From Abiotrophia sp938010525 (GTDB taxonomy: Bacteria; Bacillota; Bacilli; Lactobacillales; Aerococcaceae), in NCBI RefSeq assembly GCF_938010525.1, contig NZ_CALLVK010000021.1, forward strand, positions 186,001 through 250,000: DNA of 64,000 nt, read 5' to 3'. Below the pieces are notes generated by a model. It did no database searches. It had not been told where the DNA came from and worked only from the letters and a program-made list of their open reading frames with translations. Positions 7,333-16,314 of this stretch are shown here, in pieces (position 1 is the first letter of the stretch; every line of letters starts with the position of its first letter). The position numbers and the translations under genes were made by a program.

Positions 7333-7929
7333 TCATTTATTCTTCTCTAATTTGGCGTAATAGGCGCTAACTCTGGCAATTTTCTTATCAGCTGCTAGGA
7401 GCGGAAAATCGTAGGTGTGGCTTAATTTGGCTATATAGTCTTGAGCCAAGGACAGGTCTTGAGATTCTAACTCTAGCTCATAATCGACCTGATCACCATA
7501 AAGAGTCTGATCTAGCACCAACTCACCCCAGCCTAAGTCTAGGGTCCAGCGATGAGTCTGAAAACCATAGCGCATAACTAAGTCCTTGGGCTCTAGGCCT
7601 ACTTGGGCTAAGGCGGCTAAGAGGCCCTTATCCTCAATCCAAGCGCCTGCCAGGCTAGTAGGCACCGAATCAAGACGCCCCACATTAGTCTGTGTAATCT
7701 CCAGAGCCTGGAACTGATCCAAAGCCTGCTTGAAGGTCCACTCACTCACTTGGTCATATTGCCGTAGGCGCAAGGCAGCCCGGGCATCCTTAAGGGCGCT
7801 CTGCTTACTATCGTAATAGTGGTTAACCTGTTGGCGCGGAGCCACCCCATCTAGCCCCAAACCCGCCTTAAGTCGAGCAAAGCTCTCAGCCTCCAAGGCA
7901 ATTTTTACTTCTTGTTCAATCAAGGCCAT
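7333..7929 (-). CDS. CYTH-domain protein (triphosphate tunnel family, YjbK-like)
   Basis: A 198-residue CYTH protein. The N-terminal EQEVKI corresponds to the ExExK signature, and charged strands such as ALRLRQY, WTFKQ, LVLDQTLYGDQVDYELELE follow the tunnel-fold pattern that binds polyphosphate or nucleoside triphosphate with divalent metal. YjbK-type members are small, single-domain and hydrolyse inorganic triphosphate; the cellular substrate is unproven. Its neighbours are SpxH downstream and two CorA transporters 27 nt upstream on the same strand, so it may be part of a corA-corA-CYTH transcript. The ribosome site AAGGGGGG lies about 10 nt before the ATG. Confidence 0.8.
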   Translation of the reverse strand: MALIEQEVKIALEAESFARLKAGLGLDGVAPRQQVNHYYDSKQSALKDARAALRLRQYDQVSEWTFKQALDQFQALEITQTNVGRLDSVPTSLAGAWIEDKGLLAALAQVGLEPKDLVMRYGFQTHRWTLDLGWGELVLDQTLYGDQVDYELELESQDLSLAQDYIAKLSHTYDFPLLAADKKIARVSAYYAKLEKNK

Positions 7930-7956
7930 ACGGCGCCTACCCCCCTTTCTTAATCG

Positions 7957-8868
7957 CTATTGTTTCTTATCCATGAGATAGTTGAGGATTCTTAGGCCAA
8001 TCACCCAGCCAATTGCCGAGATTAACAAGATATAGACCCAGCCCATGGCATCTTGCTCAAAAGGCAAAGGCATATTCATCCCGAAGAAGGAGGTGATAAT
8101 ATCTGGAATCGTCAGGAGAATGGACACAATGGTTAAGAGTTTCATGGTGTCATTCAGGTTGTTGTTCAGGACGTTGTTATAGGTGCCCGACAATTGATGC
8201 AAAATAGTCGAGGTCAACTGGGTCATTTCCACCAATTGCTTGGCTTCAATCAAGGAGTCTTCCAACTCCTCGCGCGCTGCCTCATCTAGCAGGCGAGACA
8301 TGAACTGGGTCCGCAGTTGTTCCAACAACACCACATTCTGCTTGGTGGCGGAGACAAAGTAAACAACCCCAGTAGCCAAGTCCGACAGGGCGAAGAGGTT
8401 CTGCTTGGTGGTCTTCTGTCTGAGAACCTGGTTAAGCTGGTCGCGCTCCTGATTGATTTTCTCAACCAAAGGGAAATACTGTTCAGACACGGTATAGAGT
8501 GAAGCGAATAGGAAGGTAAAGACCGAAACCCCAGGGTTGGCATCTAGATAACGGCTGAATTCTGGGATTAGGTAAGCATTGGCCTCATTGCTGATCGTAA
8601 TGAGTCGGTTGGGCTGGACAATAAAGGTCATTGGCACCGTCTCATAGTGGTAATCCTGTTTAATGGGATTAGGGACATTATAGATGATAATAAAGGTATT
8701 GCGTTCACGGTCATATTCGGTCCGAGCCCGTTCATTACGGTCCAGGGCGTATTCGACAATCTCTTCATCTAAGCCATATTGACTGAGGAGGTCCGGCCGG
8801 GAGGCAATGGTGTCCACGTCAATATTGAGCCAGCTATCTGTCTCGTTGATTGGTCGCATGCTAATCAT
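7957..8868 (-). CDS. CorA-family divalent cation transporter (copy 1)
   Basis: A 303-residue CorA protein, likely Mg2+ uptake. A long cytoplasmic alpha/beta and helical N-terminal part is followed by two C-terminal membrane helices, the first ending in the selectivity motif GMN (SFFGMNMPLP, about residues 264-273). GGAGG is positioned before the ATG. It follows the paralogous copy 2 gene after a 15-bp gap, an obvious tandem duplication: shared blocks include YETVPMTFIVQ, RLITISNE, LVEMTQLT and TYNNVLNNNLND. The divergence suggests an old duplication with possible different ion preference or hetero-oligomer formation. Confidence 0.9.
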   Translation of the reverse strand: MISMRPINETDSWLNIDVDTIASRPDLLSQYGLDEEIVEYALDRNERARTEYDRERNTFIIIYNVPNPIKQDYHYETVPMTFIVQPNRLITISNEANAYLIPEFSRYLDANPGVSVFTFLFASLYTVSEQYFPLVEKINQERDQLNQVLRQKTTKQNLFALSDLATGVVYFVSATKQNVVLLEQLRTQFMSRLLDEAAREELEDSLIEAKQLVEMTQLTSTILHQLSGTYNNVLNNNLNDTMKLLTIVSILLTIPDIITSFFGMNMPLPFEQDAMGWVYILLISAIGWVIGLRILNYLMDKKQ

Positions 8869-8883
8869 GGGGAGCCTCCTTTC

Positions 8884-9792
8884 TTATTTTCGGGCCAAGA
8901 GATTTTTGAGGACGCCATTAATCACTAAGCATCCAGCAATACTAATAATCAAGGTAATCAACCAGCCCAGAGGATGATTGGCAAAGGGAATCGGCACGTT
9001 CATACCGAAGAAGCCGGTCACAAAGGTCGGTACCATGAGGATAATCTCTAGCTTGGTCAGAATTCGAAAAATATCGTTCAAGTTATTATTTAAGACATTG
9101 TTATAGGTGTCTGACAGTTGTTGTAGGGTTTGGCCGGTCAACTGGGTCATTTCCACTAACTGGCGCGCTTCAATCAGGGTATCTTCCAATTGCTCCCGCT
9201 CCACTTCTGTTAGCGAGCGGAAAACCAATAAGGTCCGTAATTGCTCCAAGAGGACGGTATTCTGCTTGCTGGCAGTGATGAAATAGACCATGCCGGTCTC
9301 CATATCCGATAAGGCCAGGAGATTCTCCCTCGTGGTCTTGTCACGCAAGAGCCGGGTCAACTGATCTCGTTCACGGTTGATTTCTTCAACCAAAGGGAAG
9401 TACTCATCCGTCACCCGATAGAGGGCTTCGAATAGAAAGCCGAAGAGGCTTTGCTCTGGCTCTAACTCTAGATTGCGATGCATACGTTGTAAAATATAGG
9501 CATTTTCCTCGTTACTGATTGTAATCAGGCGATGCTTTTGAACGATGAAGGTCATCGGTACGGTCTCATAGTGCCGGGTCTGCTTAATGCGATTGGGCAC
9601 ATTGAAAATCAGGACGAAGGTATGGCTCTGGCGATCATAATCCACCCGAGCCCGCTCATTACGGTCGGCCGCATATTCGATTATCTCATCGTCCAAGTCG
9701 AACTCCTCGATCCACTCGGGATGTTTTTCTAGGGCATCCGCTTCAATATTAATCCAGACATCCTGGGCGTTCAGGGGGACACTGCGAATCAT
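8884..9792 (-). CDS. CorA-family divalent cation transporter (copy 2)
   Basis: A 302-residue paralogue of the next gene downstream. It has the same order of blocks and GMN selectivity motif (GFFGMNVPIP) between two C-terminal membrane helices. The start at 9792 is chosen because GGAGGGTGG lies just upstream; an earlier ATG at 9822 would put this ribosome site inside the coding region. It is the first gene of the probable corA-corA-CYTH unit and is divergent from galK. A TATAAT box lies about 40 nt upstream. Confidence 0.9.
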   Translation of the reverse strand: MIRSVPLNAQDVWINIEADALEKHPEWIEEFDLDDEIIEYAADRNERARVDYDRQSHTFVLIFNVPNRIKQTRHYETVPMTFIVQKHRLITISNEENAYILQRMHRNLELEPEQSLFGFLFEALYRVTDEYFPLVEEINRERDQLTRLLRDKTTRENLLALSDMETGMVYFITASKQNTVLLEQLRTLLVFRSLTEVEREQLEDTLIEARQLVEMTQLTGQTLQQLSDTYNNVLNNNLNDIFRILTKLEIILMVPTFVTGFFGMNVPIPFANHPLGWLITLIISIAGCLVINGVLKNLLARK

Positions 9793-9828
9793 GGCGCCAC
9801 CCTCCTTTCCTATTTTTCTCACCTCCTT

Positions 9829-9834
9829 ATTATA
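9829..9834 (-). promoter_or_regulatory. -10 box of the corA pair
   Basis: Consensus TATAAT on the minus strand 37 nt before the corA start. No good -35 hexamer was found at 16-18 nt (TTTACT at 19 nt is the closest). Confidence 0.45.
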
Positions 9835-9907
9835 CCGAAATTGGACTTAAAAAGTAAACGTAAAGGGTCCTTACCCAAAAAGGATAAAAATTCTGTTAGA
9901 AATAACA

Positions 9908-9936
9908 TTGAACACCCTTACATTTAGTCGTATAAT
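9908..9936 (+). promoter_or_regulatory. galKT promoter
   Basis: TTGAAC (9908-9913), 17-nt spacer, consensus TATAAT (9931-9936), about 45 nt ahead of galK. A tandem TTTACG/TTTAC element upstream (minus strand, near 9850-9862) could be an operator, but no regulator can be assigned. Confidence 0.8.
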
Positions 9937-9982
9937 AGAACTATATTACTCAATTATCTAGCTAGTACTAGGAGGAACTTGT

Positions 9983-11158
9983 ATGGAATTATCTGCTTTA
10001 CACACTCGATTTCAAGAAGTTTTTGAATCTGAACCCGGCCGGGCCTTCTTCGCGCCTGGGCGAATTAACCTGATTGGTGAACACACAGACTATAATGGTG
10101 GACGGGTCTTCCCTTGTGCCATCACCCAAGGGACCTACGGTATTGCCCGTCGACGTCAAGATAGCTTAGTTCGTTGCTATTCTCTCAACTTCGAAGAAGC
10201 TGGCCTCATCAGCTTTGATCTATCACAAGAGCTAGTCAATCGACCAGAAGATAGCTGGACTAACTTTGTCAAAGGCGAAGTCAAATTCTTGCGCCAAGCC
10301 GGCCACACCATCGACCAAGGCTTCGACCTCTTGGTATATGGCAATATCCCTAACGGGGCAGGTCTCTCAAGTTCTGCTTCCTTGGAATTATTGGTAGGTA
10401 TTACGTTGGAATCCCTCTTCGACTTGACCTTAACCCGTCTAGATTTAGTCAAGATTGGCCAACAAGTCGAGAACCACTTCATTGGCGTTAATTCTGGTAT
10501 CATGGATCAATTCGCCATCGGCATGGGGGCCAAAGACATGGCCATCTATCTGGATACTAATAGCCTAGATTATGAACTAGTCCCTGCGGCTTTCGGCGAA
10601 CACCTAGTACTGATTATGAATACCAACAAACGCCGCGAGTTAGCAGATTCAAAATATAATGAACGTCGTAGCCAGTGCGAGGAAGCCCTGCGCCGTCTGC
10701 AAGCAGGTGGCATGCAAATCCAAAGTCTGGGCCAATTGAGCCCTGATGGCTTTGAAACTAGCCGTCATCTGATTAATGACGAAGTCTTAGAGCGCCGGGC
10801 TAAACACGCGGTCTACGAGAATCAACGGACGGTCCAAGCCAAAGAAGCCTTGACTGCTGGTGATTTGGAGACTTTCGGCCAACTCCTTAATGCTTCTCAT
10901 CTGAGCTTACAGGAAGACTATGAAGTGACCGGTCGTGAGCTCGATACCCTAGTTCACACGGCGTGGCAACAAGAAGGCGTCCTAGGCGCTCGCATGACGG
11001 GTGCCGGCATGGGCGGATGTGCCATTGCCTTAGTAGCTAAAGATGCCGTTGAGGCTGTTCAAGCAGCCATTGGCCAAGCCTATGAGGCAAGTATTGGCTA
11101 CCCTGCTAGCTTCTATATTGCCCAAGTTGGCGCTGGCGCCCACGCTCTAGCTGACTAA
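9983..11158 (+). CDS. galK: Galactokinase
   Basis: GHMP-family kinase that phosphorylates galactose at C1 with ATP, the entry step of the Leloir pathway. The 391 residues include the galactokinase signature GRINLIGEHTDYNGG (residues about 26-40), the ATP loop NGAGLSSSAS and the C-terminal GARMTGAGMGG. AGGAGG precedes the ATG at 9983. galT follows after about 50 bp, so galactose-1-phosphate is passed straight on. galE and galM are not in the window. Galactose could be supplied by the GH35 and GH36 enzymes encoded further downstream. Confidence 0.97.
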   Translation: MELSALHTRFQEVFESEPGRAFFAPGRINLIGEHTDYNGGRVFPCAITQGTYGIARRRQDSLVRCYSLNFEEAGLISFDLSQELVNRPEDSWTNFVKGEVKFLRQAGHTIDQGFDLLVYGNIPNGAGLSSSASLELLVGITLESLFDLTLTRLDLVKIGQQVENHFIGVNSGIMDQFAIGMGAKDMAIYLDTNSLDYELVPAAFGEHLVLIMNTNKRRELADSKYNERRSQCEEALRRLQAGGMQIQSLGQLSPDGFETSRHLINDEVLERRAKHAVYENQRTVQAKEALTAGDLETFGQLLNASHLSLQEDYEVTGRELDTLVHTAWQQEGVLGARMTGAGMGGCAIALVAKDAVEAVQAAIGQAYEASIGYPASFYIAQVGAGAHALAD

Positions 11159-11209
11159 ATCATGATGAATGCTTGTCAAAAAACCAGGCAAGCAGAGAGG
11201 ACGAACGCT

Positions 11210-12715
11210 GTGACTATTCCAATTGACCAAACCATCCACCATTTTGTCAGCCGCGCCATCCAAGATGGCTGGCTAGACCCCTTAGATTACGATTACACCG
11301 TCAACCAGCTTTTAGCACGTCTAGCTTTAGACGGACTAGATCCTTGTGACCAAGCCCTAGATTCTGGGCTGACTCTCTTGGATTATCTAGACCAGTTAGA
11401 AGCCTATGCCCTGGAACAAGGCTTAATTGCAGACTCTGCCTTCGGCCGCGAAGCCTTTGAGGCGGCTATTATGGATTTGTTGACGCCTCTACCTTCTGTG
11501 CTCAACCAACGTTTCTGGGCTCTTTACCAAGAAGCGCCTGAACGGGCGACCGATTATTTCTATGCCTTGTCGCGGGCCAATGACTATATTAAGACCCGCC
11601 ACATTGCCAAGAATATTGCCTTTAGCGCGGCCAGCGACTACGGCAACTTACAGATTACCATCAACCTTTCCAAACCTGAGAAGGATCCCAAGGATATTGC
11701 CGCGGCTAAATTAGCTAAGCCAAGCCACTATCCTAAGTGCCTGCTCTGTATGCAGAACGAAGGCTACCGTGGACGCACCAATCATCCCGCTCGCCAGAAC
11801 CACCGCCTGATTCGTCTATCGCTAGGTGGCGGAAACTATGGCATGCAGTACTCGCCTTATGTCTACTATAACGAGCACAGCATCTTCCTCAACCAGGAGC
11901 ATGTGCCCATGAAGGTCGACCGTGCTTGCTTTGAGCATCTGCTGGACATTATCGAGGTACTACCACATTATTTCGCCGGTTCCAATGCCGACTTACCAAT
12001 TGTGGGCGGTTCAATTCTCTCCCACGACCACTATCAGGGCGGGCGTCACACCTTCCCTATGGATCAGGCTCCGGCCTATGACACTGCCAATCTCACTGCC
12101 TTTCCAGATTTAAGCGTTGAGTTAGTCAAATGGCCCTTATCTGTTATTCGCCTACGTAGCCAGGATAAAGCCCCACTGGTGGATGCAGCGACGGCGCTCC
12201 TCGACTTCTGGCGTGGTTACAGTGATGAATCCTGTGACATCCTGGCCTTTAGTGGAGAAACCCCGCATAATACTATTACGCCAATCGCTAGACGTCGAGA
12301 TGGCGCCTACGAGTTGGACTTGGTGCTGCGCAACAACCGGACCAGCGAGACCTATCCGGATGGCCTCTTCCATCCACATCCTGACGTGCAACACATCAAG
12401 AAAGAAAATATCGGCCTGATTGAAGTCATGGGCTTGGCAATCTTGCCACCTCGCCTAGTGGGCGAGCTAGCCACCATCAAGGACTTCTTACTAGGCCAAG
12501 CCTCCTTGGATCAAGTAGCTGACTATCATCAAAGCTGGGCTCAAGACTTGGCTGCTAGCCATCCTGATGTAATCCCTGACCAAGTCGATCGTCTACTCCA
12601 AGCAGCTGTGGGCGCTAAATTCGCCCGCGTCCTTGAAGACGCTGGAGTCTACAAACAAACCTCAGAAGGTCGCGCCGGACTTCGTCGCTTTCTAGATGCC
12701 TTTAACCAGGCTTAA
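11210..12715 (+). CDS. galT: UDP-glucose--hexose-1-phosphate uridylyltransferase
   Basis: Transfers UMP from UDP-glucose to galactose-1-phosphate. It is of the Firmicutes-type GalT (about 500 residues, Pfam families separate from E. coli GalT), with the CLLCMQNEGY(R)GR segment, NEHSIF and GGSILSHDHYQGG carrying the HxH active-site histidines. A GTG at 11210 (VTIPIDQTI) preceded by AGAGAGG is preferred. An ATG at 11162, three bases after galK, is in frame but lacks a ribosome site and adds a non-conserved 16-residue extension. The gene ends at a terminator shared with the convergent aminotransferase gene. Confidence 0.93.
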   Translation: MTIPIDQTIHHFVSRAIQDGWLDPLDYDYTVNQLLARLALDGLDPCDQALDSGLTLLDYLDQLEAYALEQGLIADSAFGREAFEAAIMDLLTPLPSVLNQRFWALYQEAPERATDYFYALSRANDYIKTRHIAKNIAFSAASDYGNLQITINLSKPEKDPKDIAAAKLAKPSHYPKCLLCMQNEGYRGRTNHPARQNHRLIRLSLGGGNYGMQYSPYVYYNEHSIFLNQEHVPMKVDRACFEHLLDIIEVLPHYFAGSNADLPIVGGSILSHDHYQGGRHTFPMDQAPAYDTANLTAFPDLSVELVKWPLSVIRLRSQDKAPLVDAATALLDFWRGYSDESCDILAFSGETPHNTITPIARRRDGAYELDLVLRNNRTSETYPDGLFHPHPDVQHIKKENIGLIEVMGLAILPPRLVGELATIKDFLLGQASLDQVADYHQSWAQDLAASHPDVIPDQVDRLLQAAVGAKFARVLEDAGVYKQTSEGRAGLRRFLDAFNQA

Positions 12716-12725
12716 AGCAATGATT

Positions 12726-12763
12726 ATCCCAAGTGGCTCAATGTCACTTGGGATTTACTTTAT
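12726..12763 (+). terminator. First galT terminator hairpin
   Basis: Perfect 10-bp stem atcccaagtg (12726-12735) / cacttgggat (12745-12754) followed by a modest T-rich tail. Confidence 0.6.
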
Positions 12764-12765
12764 GC

Positions 12766-12802
12766 AAAAAGACTCCTCCTTGTCGATACAAGGAGGAGTT
12801 TT
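12766..12802. terminator. Bidirectional terminator between galT and the aminotransferase
   Basis: Perfect 11-bp stem actcctccttg (12772-12782) / caaggaggagt (12789-12799) with A5 on the left and T4 on the right, placed between convergent genes. Confidence 0.88.
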
Positions 12803-12813
12803 AAATAATTTGC

Positions 12814-14007
12814 TTATTTCTTGAGGCCTAACTCAGCCGCTAGAGCCTGCCAAGCCTTGAGCGAACGCTCAACTACTTCCATCTTGACACAGTAGGACAG
12901 ACGGACATAACCTTCACAGCCGAAACCAGAACCTGGCACGACCAGGATTTGGTGTTTGTCCGCTACATAGTTAGCAAATTCAACAGAACTTTCAAAATTA
13001 GCTGGCACCTTCATGAAGAAGTAGAAAGCCCCCTCTGGCAAGTTGGTCTCGAAACCAAGGGCCGTTAGTTCCTTATAGAGCAGGTCACGTTTAGCTTGGT
13101 AGTCCGCTACATCAGGCAAGACATCCAGGAACTCTGCTACGACCTTTTGAGCCAAAGCAGGCGCATTGTTGAAACCCAAGGTCCGGTTACAGAAGATCAG
13201 GGCATCCATTAAAGTTTCCACTTCTGGCACATCTGCCCCAACCGCGATGTAACCAATCCGTTCACCCGCCAAGCCTAGGGACTTGGAGAAGGAGTTAACC
13301 ACAATAGCATGTTCATAAATATCGAGAACATTCGGCACTTGGTGGCCATCGTAGGTAATGGTCGCATAAGGTTCATCTGACACTAAGAAAATTGGTTGAC
13401 CAAATTCTGCTGACTTTTCACGTAATACCCCAGCTACTGCCTCTAAATCTTGACGTGAATAGATGCGACCGGTTGGGTTGTTAGGAGAGTTCAACAAGAG
13501 AATCCGAGTATCAGGTTGAATGGCCTGGCGCAAGCCTTCGATATTTGGTAAGAAGTCAGTTGATTCGGTTTCTACTGTATCCAAATGAGCGCCCACGTTT
13601 TGAGCATAGAAACCATACTCAACGAAGTAAGGTGCGAAGGTCACGATGCGCTCGCCTGGGTTCAAGATAGCCTTGAACAAGACGTTAAGAGCACCTGCTG
13701 CCCCGGTCGTCATGACAATATGGCTAGCAGGGATTGGCTTTTCAGAGCGTGCGCTATAATAAGCAGCCACCTTCTCGCGTACATCTGGGAAACCAGCGTT
13801 TGGCATATAGCGGTGTACACCAGGTTGGTCGACCAATTCCTTCATGCGTTCACGCAAGTCTACTGGTGGTTCAGCAAAGGGATTCCCGATGGAGAAGTCA
13901 TAGACATTCTCTGGACCATATTGCTTGGCCAACTCCAGGCCTTTTTCGAACATCTTACGGATAAAACTTGCATTAGCACAGTTCTTTACGATTTGTTTTG
14001 AATACAT
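12814..14007 (-). CDS. PLP-dependent class I/II aminotransferase
   Basis: A 397-residue fold-type I aminotransferase, AspC/AspB-like in layout. It has YDFSIGNP near the start, the MTTGAAGAL cofactor loop, SPNNPTG, DEPYATI and the Schiff-base lysine in SFSKSLGLAGERIGY. The amino-acid substrate cannot be read from sequence. The ATG at 14007 follows AAGGAAG; an upstream in-frame start at 14073 would overlap the glycosyltransferase gene and is rejected. The gap to that gene is only 22 nt, so this enzyme may be the last member of the glycan operon (16315-17007 onwards), although its family suggests general amino-acid metabolism. Confidence 0.85.
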   Translation of the reverse strand: MYSKQIVKNCANASFIRKMFEKGLELAKQYGPENVYDFSIGNPFAEPPVDLRERMKELVDQPGVHRYMPNAGFPDVREKVAAYYSARSEKPIPASHIVMTTGAAGALNVLFKAILNPGERIVTFAPYFVEYGFYAQNVGAHLDTVETESTDFLPNIEGLRQAIQPDTRILLLNSPNNPTGRIYSRQDLEAVAGVLREKSAEFGQPIFLVSDEPYATITYDGHQVPNVLDIYEHAIVVNSFSKSLGLAGERIGYIAVGADVPEVETLMDALIFCNRTLGFNNAPALAQKVVAEFLDVLPDVADYQAKRDLLYKELTALGFETNLPEGAFYFFMKVPANFESSVEFANYVADKHQILVVPGSGFGCEGYVRLSYCVKMEVVERSLKAWQALAAELGLKK

Positions 14008-14029
14008 AGATATCTTCCTTTCATAAGGG

Positions 14030-15067
14030 CTAGACGGATTTCTTTGTCTCTTCTTGGTCTTGCTCAGCAGCAAAGTATTCTTGTCGCCAACGTAAACCGT
14101 TGAAGAGCCCTACAATGGTTCCTACCCCATAGGCTAGATGGACTGCTAACAAGAGGAAGGGCATGGCCAAATAGTGTGGTAGGAAGCCTTCCTTACGGAT
14201 CGTGAGACCTGTTACGGTAGCCATAGCGCCAAAGTAGGCCAGGGCCAAGAGTCCTAAGAACCAGCCTGTTACAGGCAACATAAGGATAGAGAAAATCACC
14301 GCTAAGGTGAAGACAAATGGTACAAAATGATAGAGCGATAGGCAAGATGGCCGAACATGACTGGTCATGCCAATCCAGTAACCATTGCTATATTTTTGCT
14401 TAACCATCTTTTGGAAGTTAGGTCTCATATATTGATAGGAGACAATTCTAGGATCGTACTTAATCTGATAACCAGCCTTAAGCAGACGGTCATGGATTTC
14501 ATTGTCCTCTGTTCGGCCTAGACGCTCATCTAGTTCCCCAACATGGTCGAAGACAGACTTCTTATACATGCCATGGAAAATCGATTTGACATAGCGAGGG
14601 CTATCAGCCTTACGGTAAGAGGCAATGCTACTACCTAGCATGGCTTCTTCCACCTGATGCAGGGTCTTGCTCCATGGATCATCTGATTCAATGATGGTCG
14701 GACGCTTACCGCCACAGATGAATTCTCCCTGAGAAATAACCGCCACGTTCTGTTCCACAAAATCTTCAGGAATGGTCGCATGGGCATCTACCTTAAGGAC
14801 ACATTCCCCGCGTGCCACCTTAATGCCTTCATTCAAGCCGGCCGCCAGTGATTTGCGTAGGTTGTTATGGACTTGGATATCGTAGAATTCATCGCGGAAC
14901 TGAGCTTGAAAATCTAGCATCAGATCTCGGGTTTTATCGGTCGACATGGAATTCATGAGGATAATTTCAATTTGATCGTGGGGATAGGTCTGATTGAGGA
15001 AATCTGAGAAGAGGCCTGGCAAATAGGACTCTTCGTTCATTGCTGTCGTGATAATTGATACTAACAT
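14030..15067 (-). CDS. Membrane-anchored family 2 glycosyltransferase
   Basis: A 345-residue inverting GT2 enzyme. An N-terminal GT-A domain (VSIITTAMNEE, then the metal-binding LKVDAHATIP and GGKRPTI) is followed by TEDNEIHDRLLKAGY, the acceptor-site ED motif, and by three or four hydrophobic helices from about residue 240. This layout is that of ExoA/succinoglycan-type transferases, which extend lipid-linked sugars at the inner face of the membrane. The ATG at 15067 has AAGGAG upstream and lies 4 nt after the DegT-family gene, indicating tight coupling. Confidence 0.85.
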   Translation of the reverse strand: MLVSIITTAMNEESYLPGLFSDFLNQTYPHDQIEIILMNSMSTDKTRDLMLDFQAQFRDEFYDIQVHNNLRKSLAAGLNEGIKVARGECVLKVDAHATIPEDFVEQNVAVISQGEFICGGKRPTIIESDDPWSKTLHQVEEAMLGSSIASYRKADSPRYVKSIFHGMYKKSVFDHVGELDERLGRTEDNEIHDRLLKAGYQIKYDPRIVSYQYMRPNFQKMVKQKYSNGYWIGMTSHVRPSCLSLYHFVPFVFTLAVIFSILMLPVTGWFLGLLALAYFGAMATVTGLTIRKEGFLPHYLAMPFLLLAVHLAYGVGTIVGLFNGLRWRQEYFAAEQDQEETKKSV

Positions 15068-15071
15068 AGGA

Positions 15072-16301
15072 CTAGGCTCCTTTCTCAAGGACTTGGGTCA
15101 CAACCTCACGGAAACTTTCAATAATGTAGGCTAGCTCTTCATCCGTCAAACGGGTGTGTAAAGGTAGGGTAATTTCATTTTCATAATAAGCATAGGCATT
15201 TGGGTAGTCCGCCATCTTAAAGCCCATATTAGCATAGGCGGTGAGCAGTGGCAGTGGTTTGTAGTGGACATTGGTTGCAATGCCCCGCTCCGCCATCAAG
15301 TTGATGATGCGGTTACGGTCTTCCAGACTAGCCCCTTCAATATGGGTAATGTAGAGGTGGCGAGAAGATTCATAATCCGCGCCTTGATGAGGCAAAGGCT
15401 TAATGGCTGTGCCAGCGAAACCTTGATCATATTGTGCCACTAATTCTTGACGACGAGCCAAGAGACCTGGATAACGTTGTAATTGTACCAAGCCGATGCT
15501 GGCCATGATATCGGTCATGTTACATTTGAAACCTGGGATGACAATATCATATTCCCATGCCCCTAGCTGGGTCTTAGCCAAGGCATCCTTGGTTTGCCCA
15601 TGTAGGGAGAAGACTTGGAAGAGACGATAGAGTTCGTCATCATCAAGGCCTGGACGAGCCTTCCAGGTCACGCTTCCGCCTTCTGCAGTCGTAAAGTTCT
15701 TAACAGCATGGAAGGAGAAGGAAGTGAAGTCCGCCCAAGTCCCTGCTGGTTGACCCTTATAAGTTGCCCCTAGGGCGTGAGCAGAGTCCGAAATAACAAT
15801 CACTCGATCAAAAAGCGCTTGAATCGCATGATCAGGATTAGCTTGGTAGAGATCCTTCTTGGCTTCTAGGGCTGACATGAGTTTGTCATAGTCACAAGGA
15901 ATCCCAGCGATTTCAACCGGGATTACCGCCTTGGTCTTAGCCGTTAGGCTAGCTGCCAATAAGTCATAATCCATTTCAAAGCCAGTCGACTGCAAGTCAA
16001 CTAAGACAGGCGTCGCTCCTACGTGTTCAATCACCGCACAAGAAGCCGTATAGGTCAAGGCTGGCACAATGACTTCATCGCCAGGCCCAATGCCTAAGAC
16101 GCGTAAGATTAATTCTAATGCTGCAGTAGCTGAATTTAAGCAGACTGTCCGTGGCGTCTGAGTGTAGTTGGAAAGCTCTACTTCTAATTTTTTAGTCTTA
16201 GGGCCGGTGGTAATCCAACCGGATTTGAGGGTATCCACTACCTCATCAATTTCTTCCTGGCCTAAGTCAGGTGGTGAGTAGGGAATATTCCATTTTTTCA
16301 T
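15072..16301 (-). CDS. DegT/DnrJ/EryC1 sugar aminotransferase (PglE/LegC-like)
   Basis: A 409-residue PLP enzyme that would put an amino group on a nucleotide-linked keto-sugar. It shows WITTGPKTKKLE at the N-terminus, NSATAALEL, ALTYTASCAVIEH, DSAHALGA and the lysine motif SFHAVKNFTTAEGG characteristic of the family. It is about 30 residues longer than many members because of an insertion around 150-185. It lies between a sugar-phosphate transferase (13-nt gap) and a glycosyltransferase, so an amino-sugar in a surface polysaccharide or glycoprotein glycan is the natural inference. No 4,6-dehydratase or acetyltransferase gene is present nearby. Confidence 0.9.
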   Translation of the reverse strand: MKKWNIPYSPPDLGQEEIDEVVDTLKSGWITTGPKTKKLEVELSNYTQTPRTVCLNSATAALELILRVLGIGPGDEVIVPALTYTASCAVIEHVGATPVLVDLQSTGFEMDYDLLAASLTAKTKAVIPVEIAGIPCDYDKLMSALEAKKDLYQANPDHAIQALFDRVIVISDSAHALGATYKGQPAGTWADFTSFSFHAVKNFTTAEGGSVTWKARPGLDDDELYRLFQVFSLHGQTKDALAKTQLGAWEYDIVIPGFKCNMTDIMASIGLVQLQRYPGLLARRQELVAQYDQGFAGTAIKPLPHQGADYESSRHLYITHIEGASLEDRNRIINLMAERGIATNVHYKPLPLLTAYANMGFKMADYPNAYAYYENEITLPLHTRLTDEELAYIIESFREVVTQVLEKGA

Positions 16302-16314
16302 AGCAAACGCTCCT

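Noticed and set aside
7077..7370. 97-codon plus-strand ORF across the hairpin array
   Set aside because: No ribosome site, low-complexity product created by the repeats, and it runs into the CYTH gene antisense.
13585..14001. Plus-strand 138-codon ORF
   Set aside because: Lies wholly antisense to the aminotransferase coding region and has no ribosome site.
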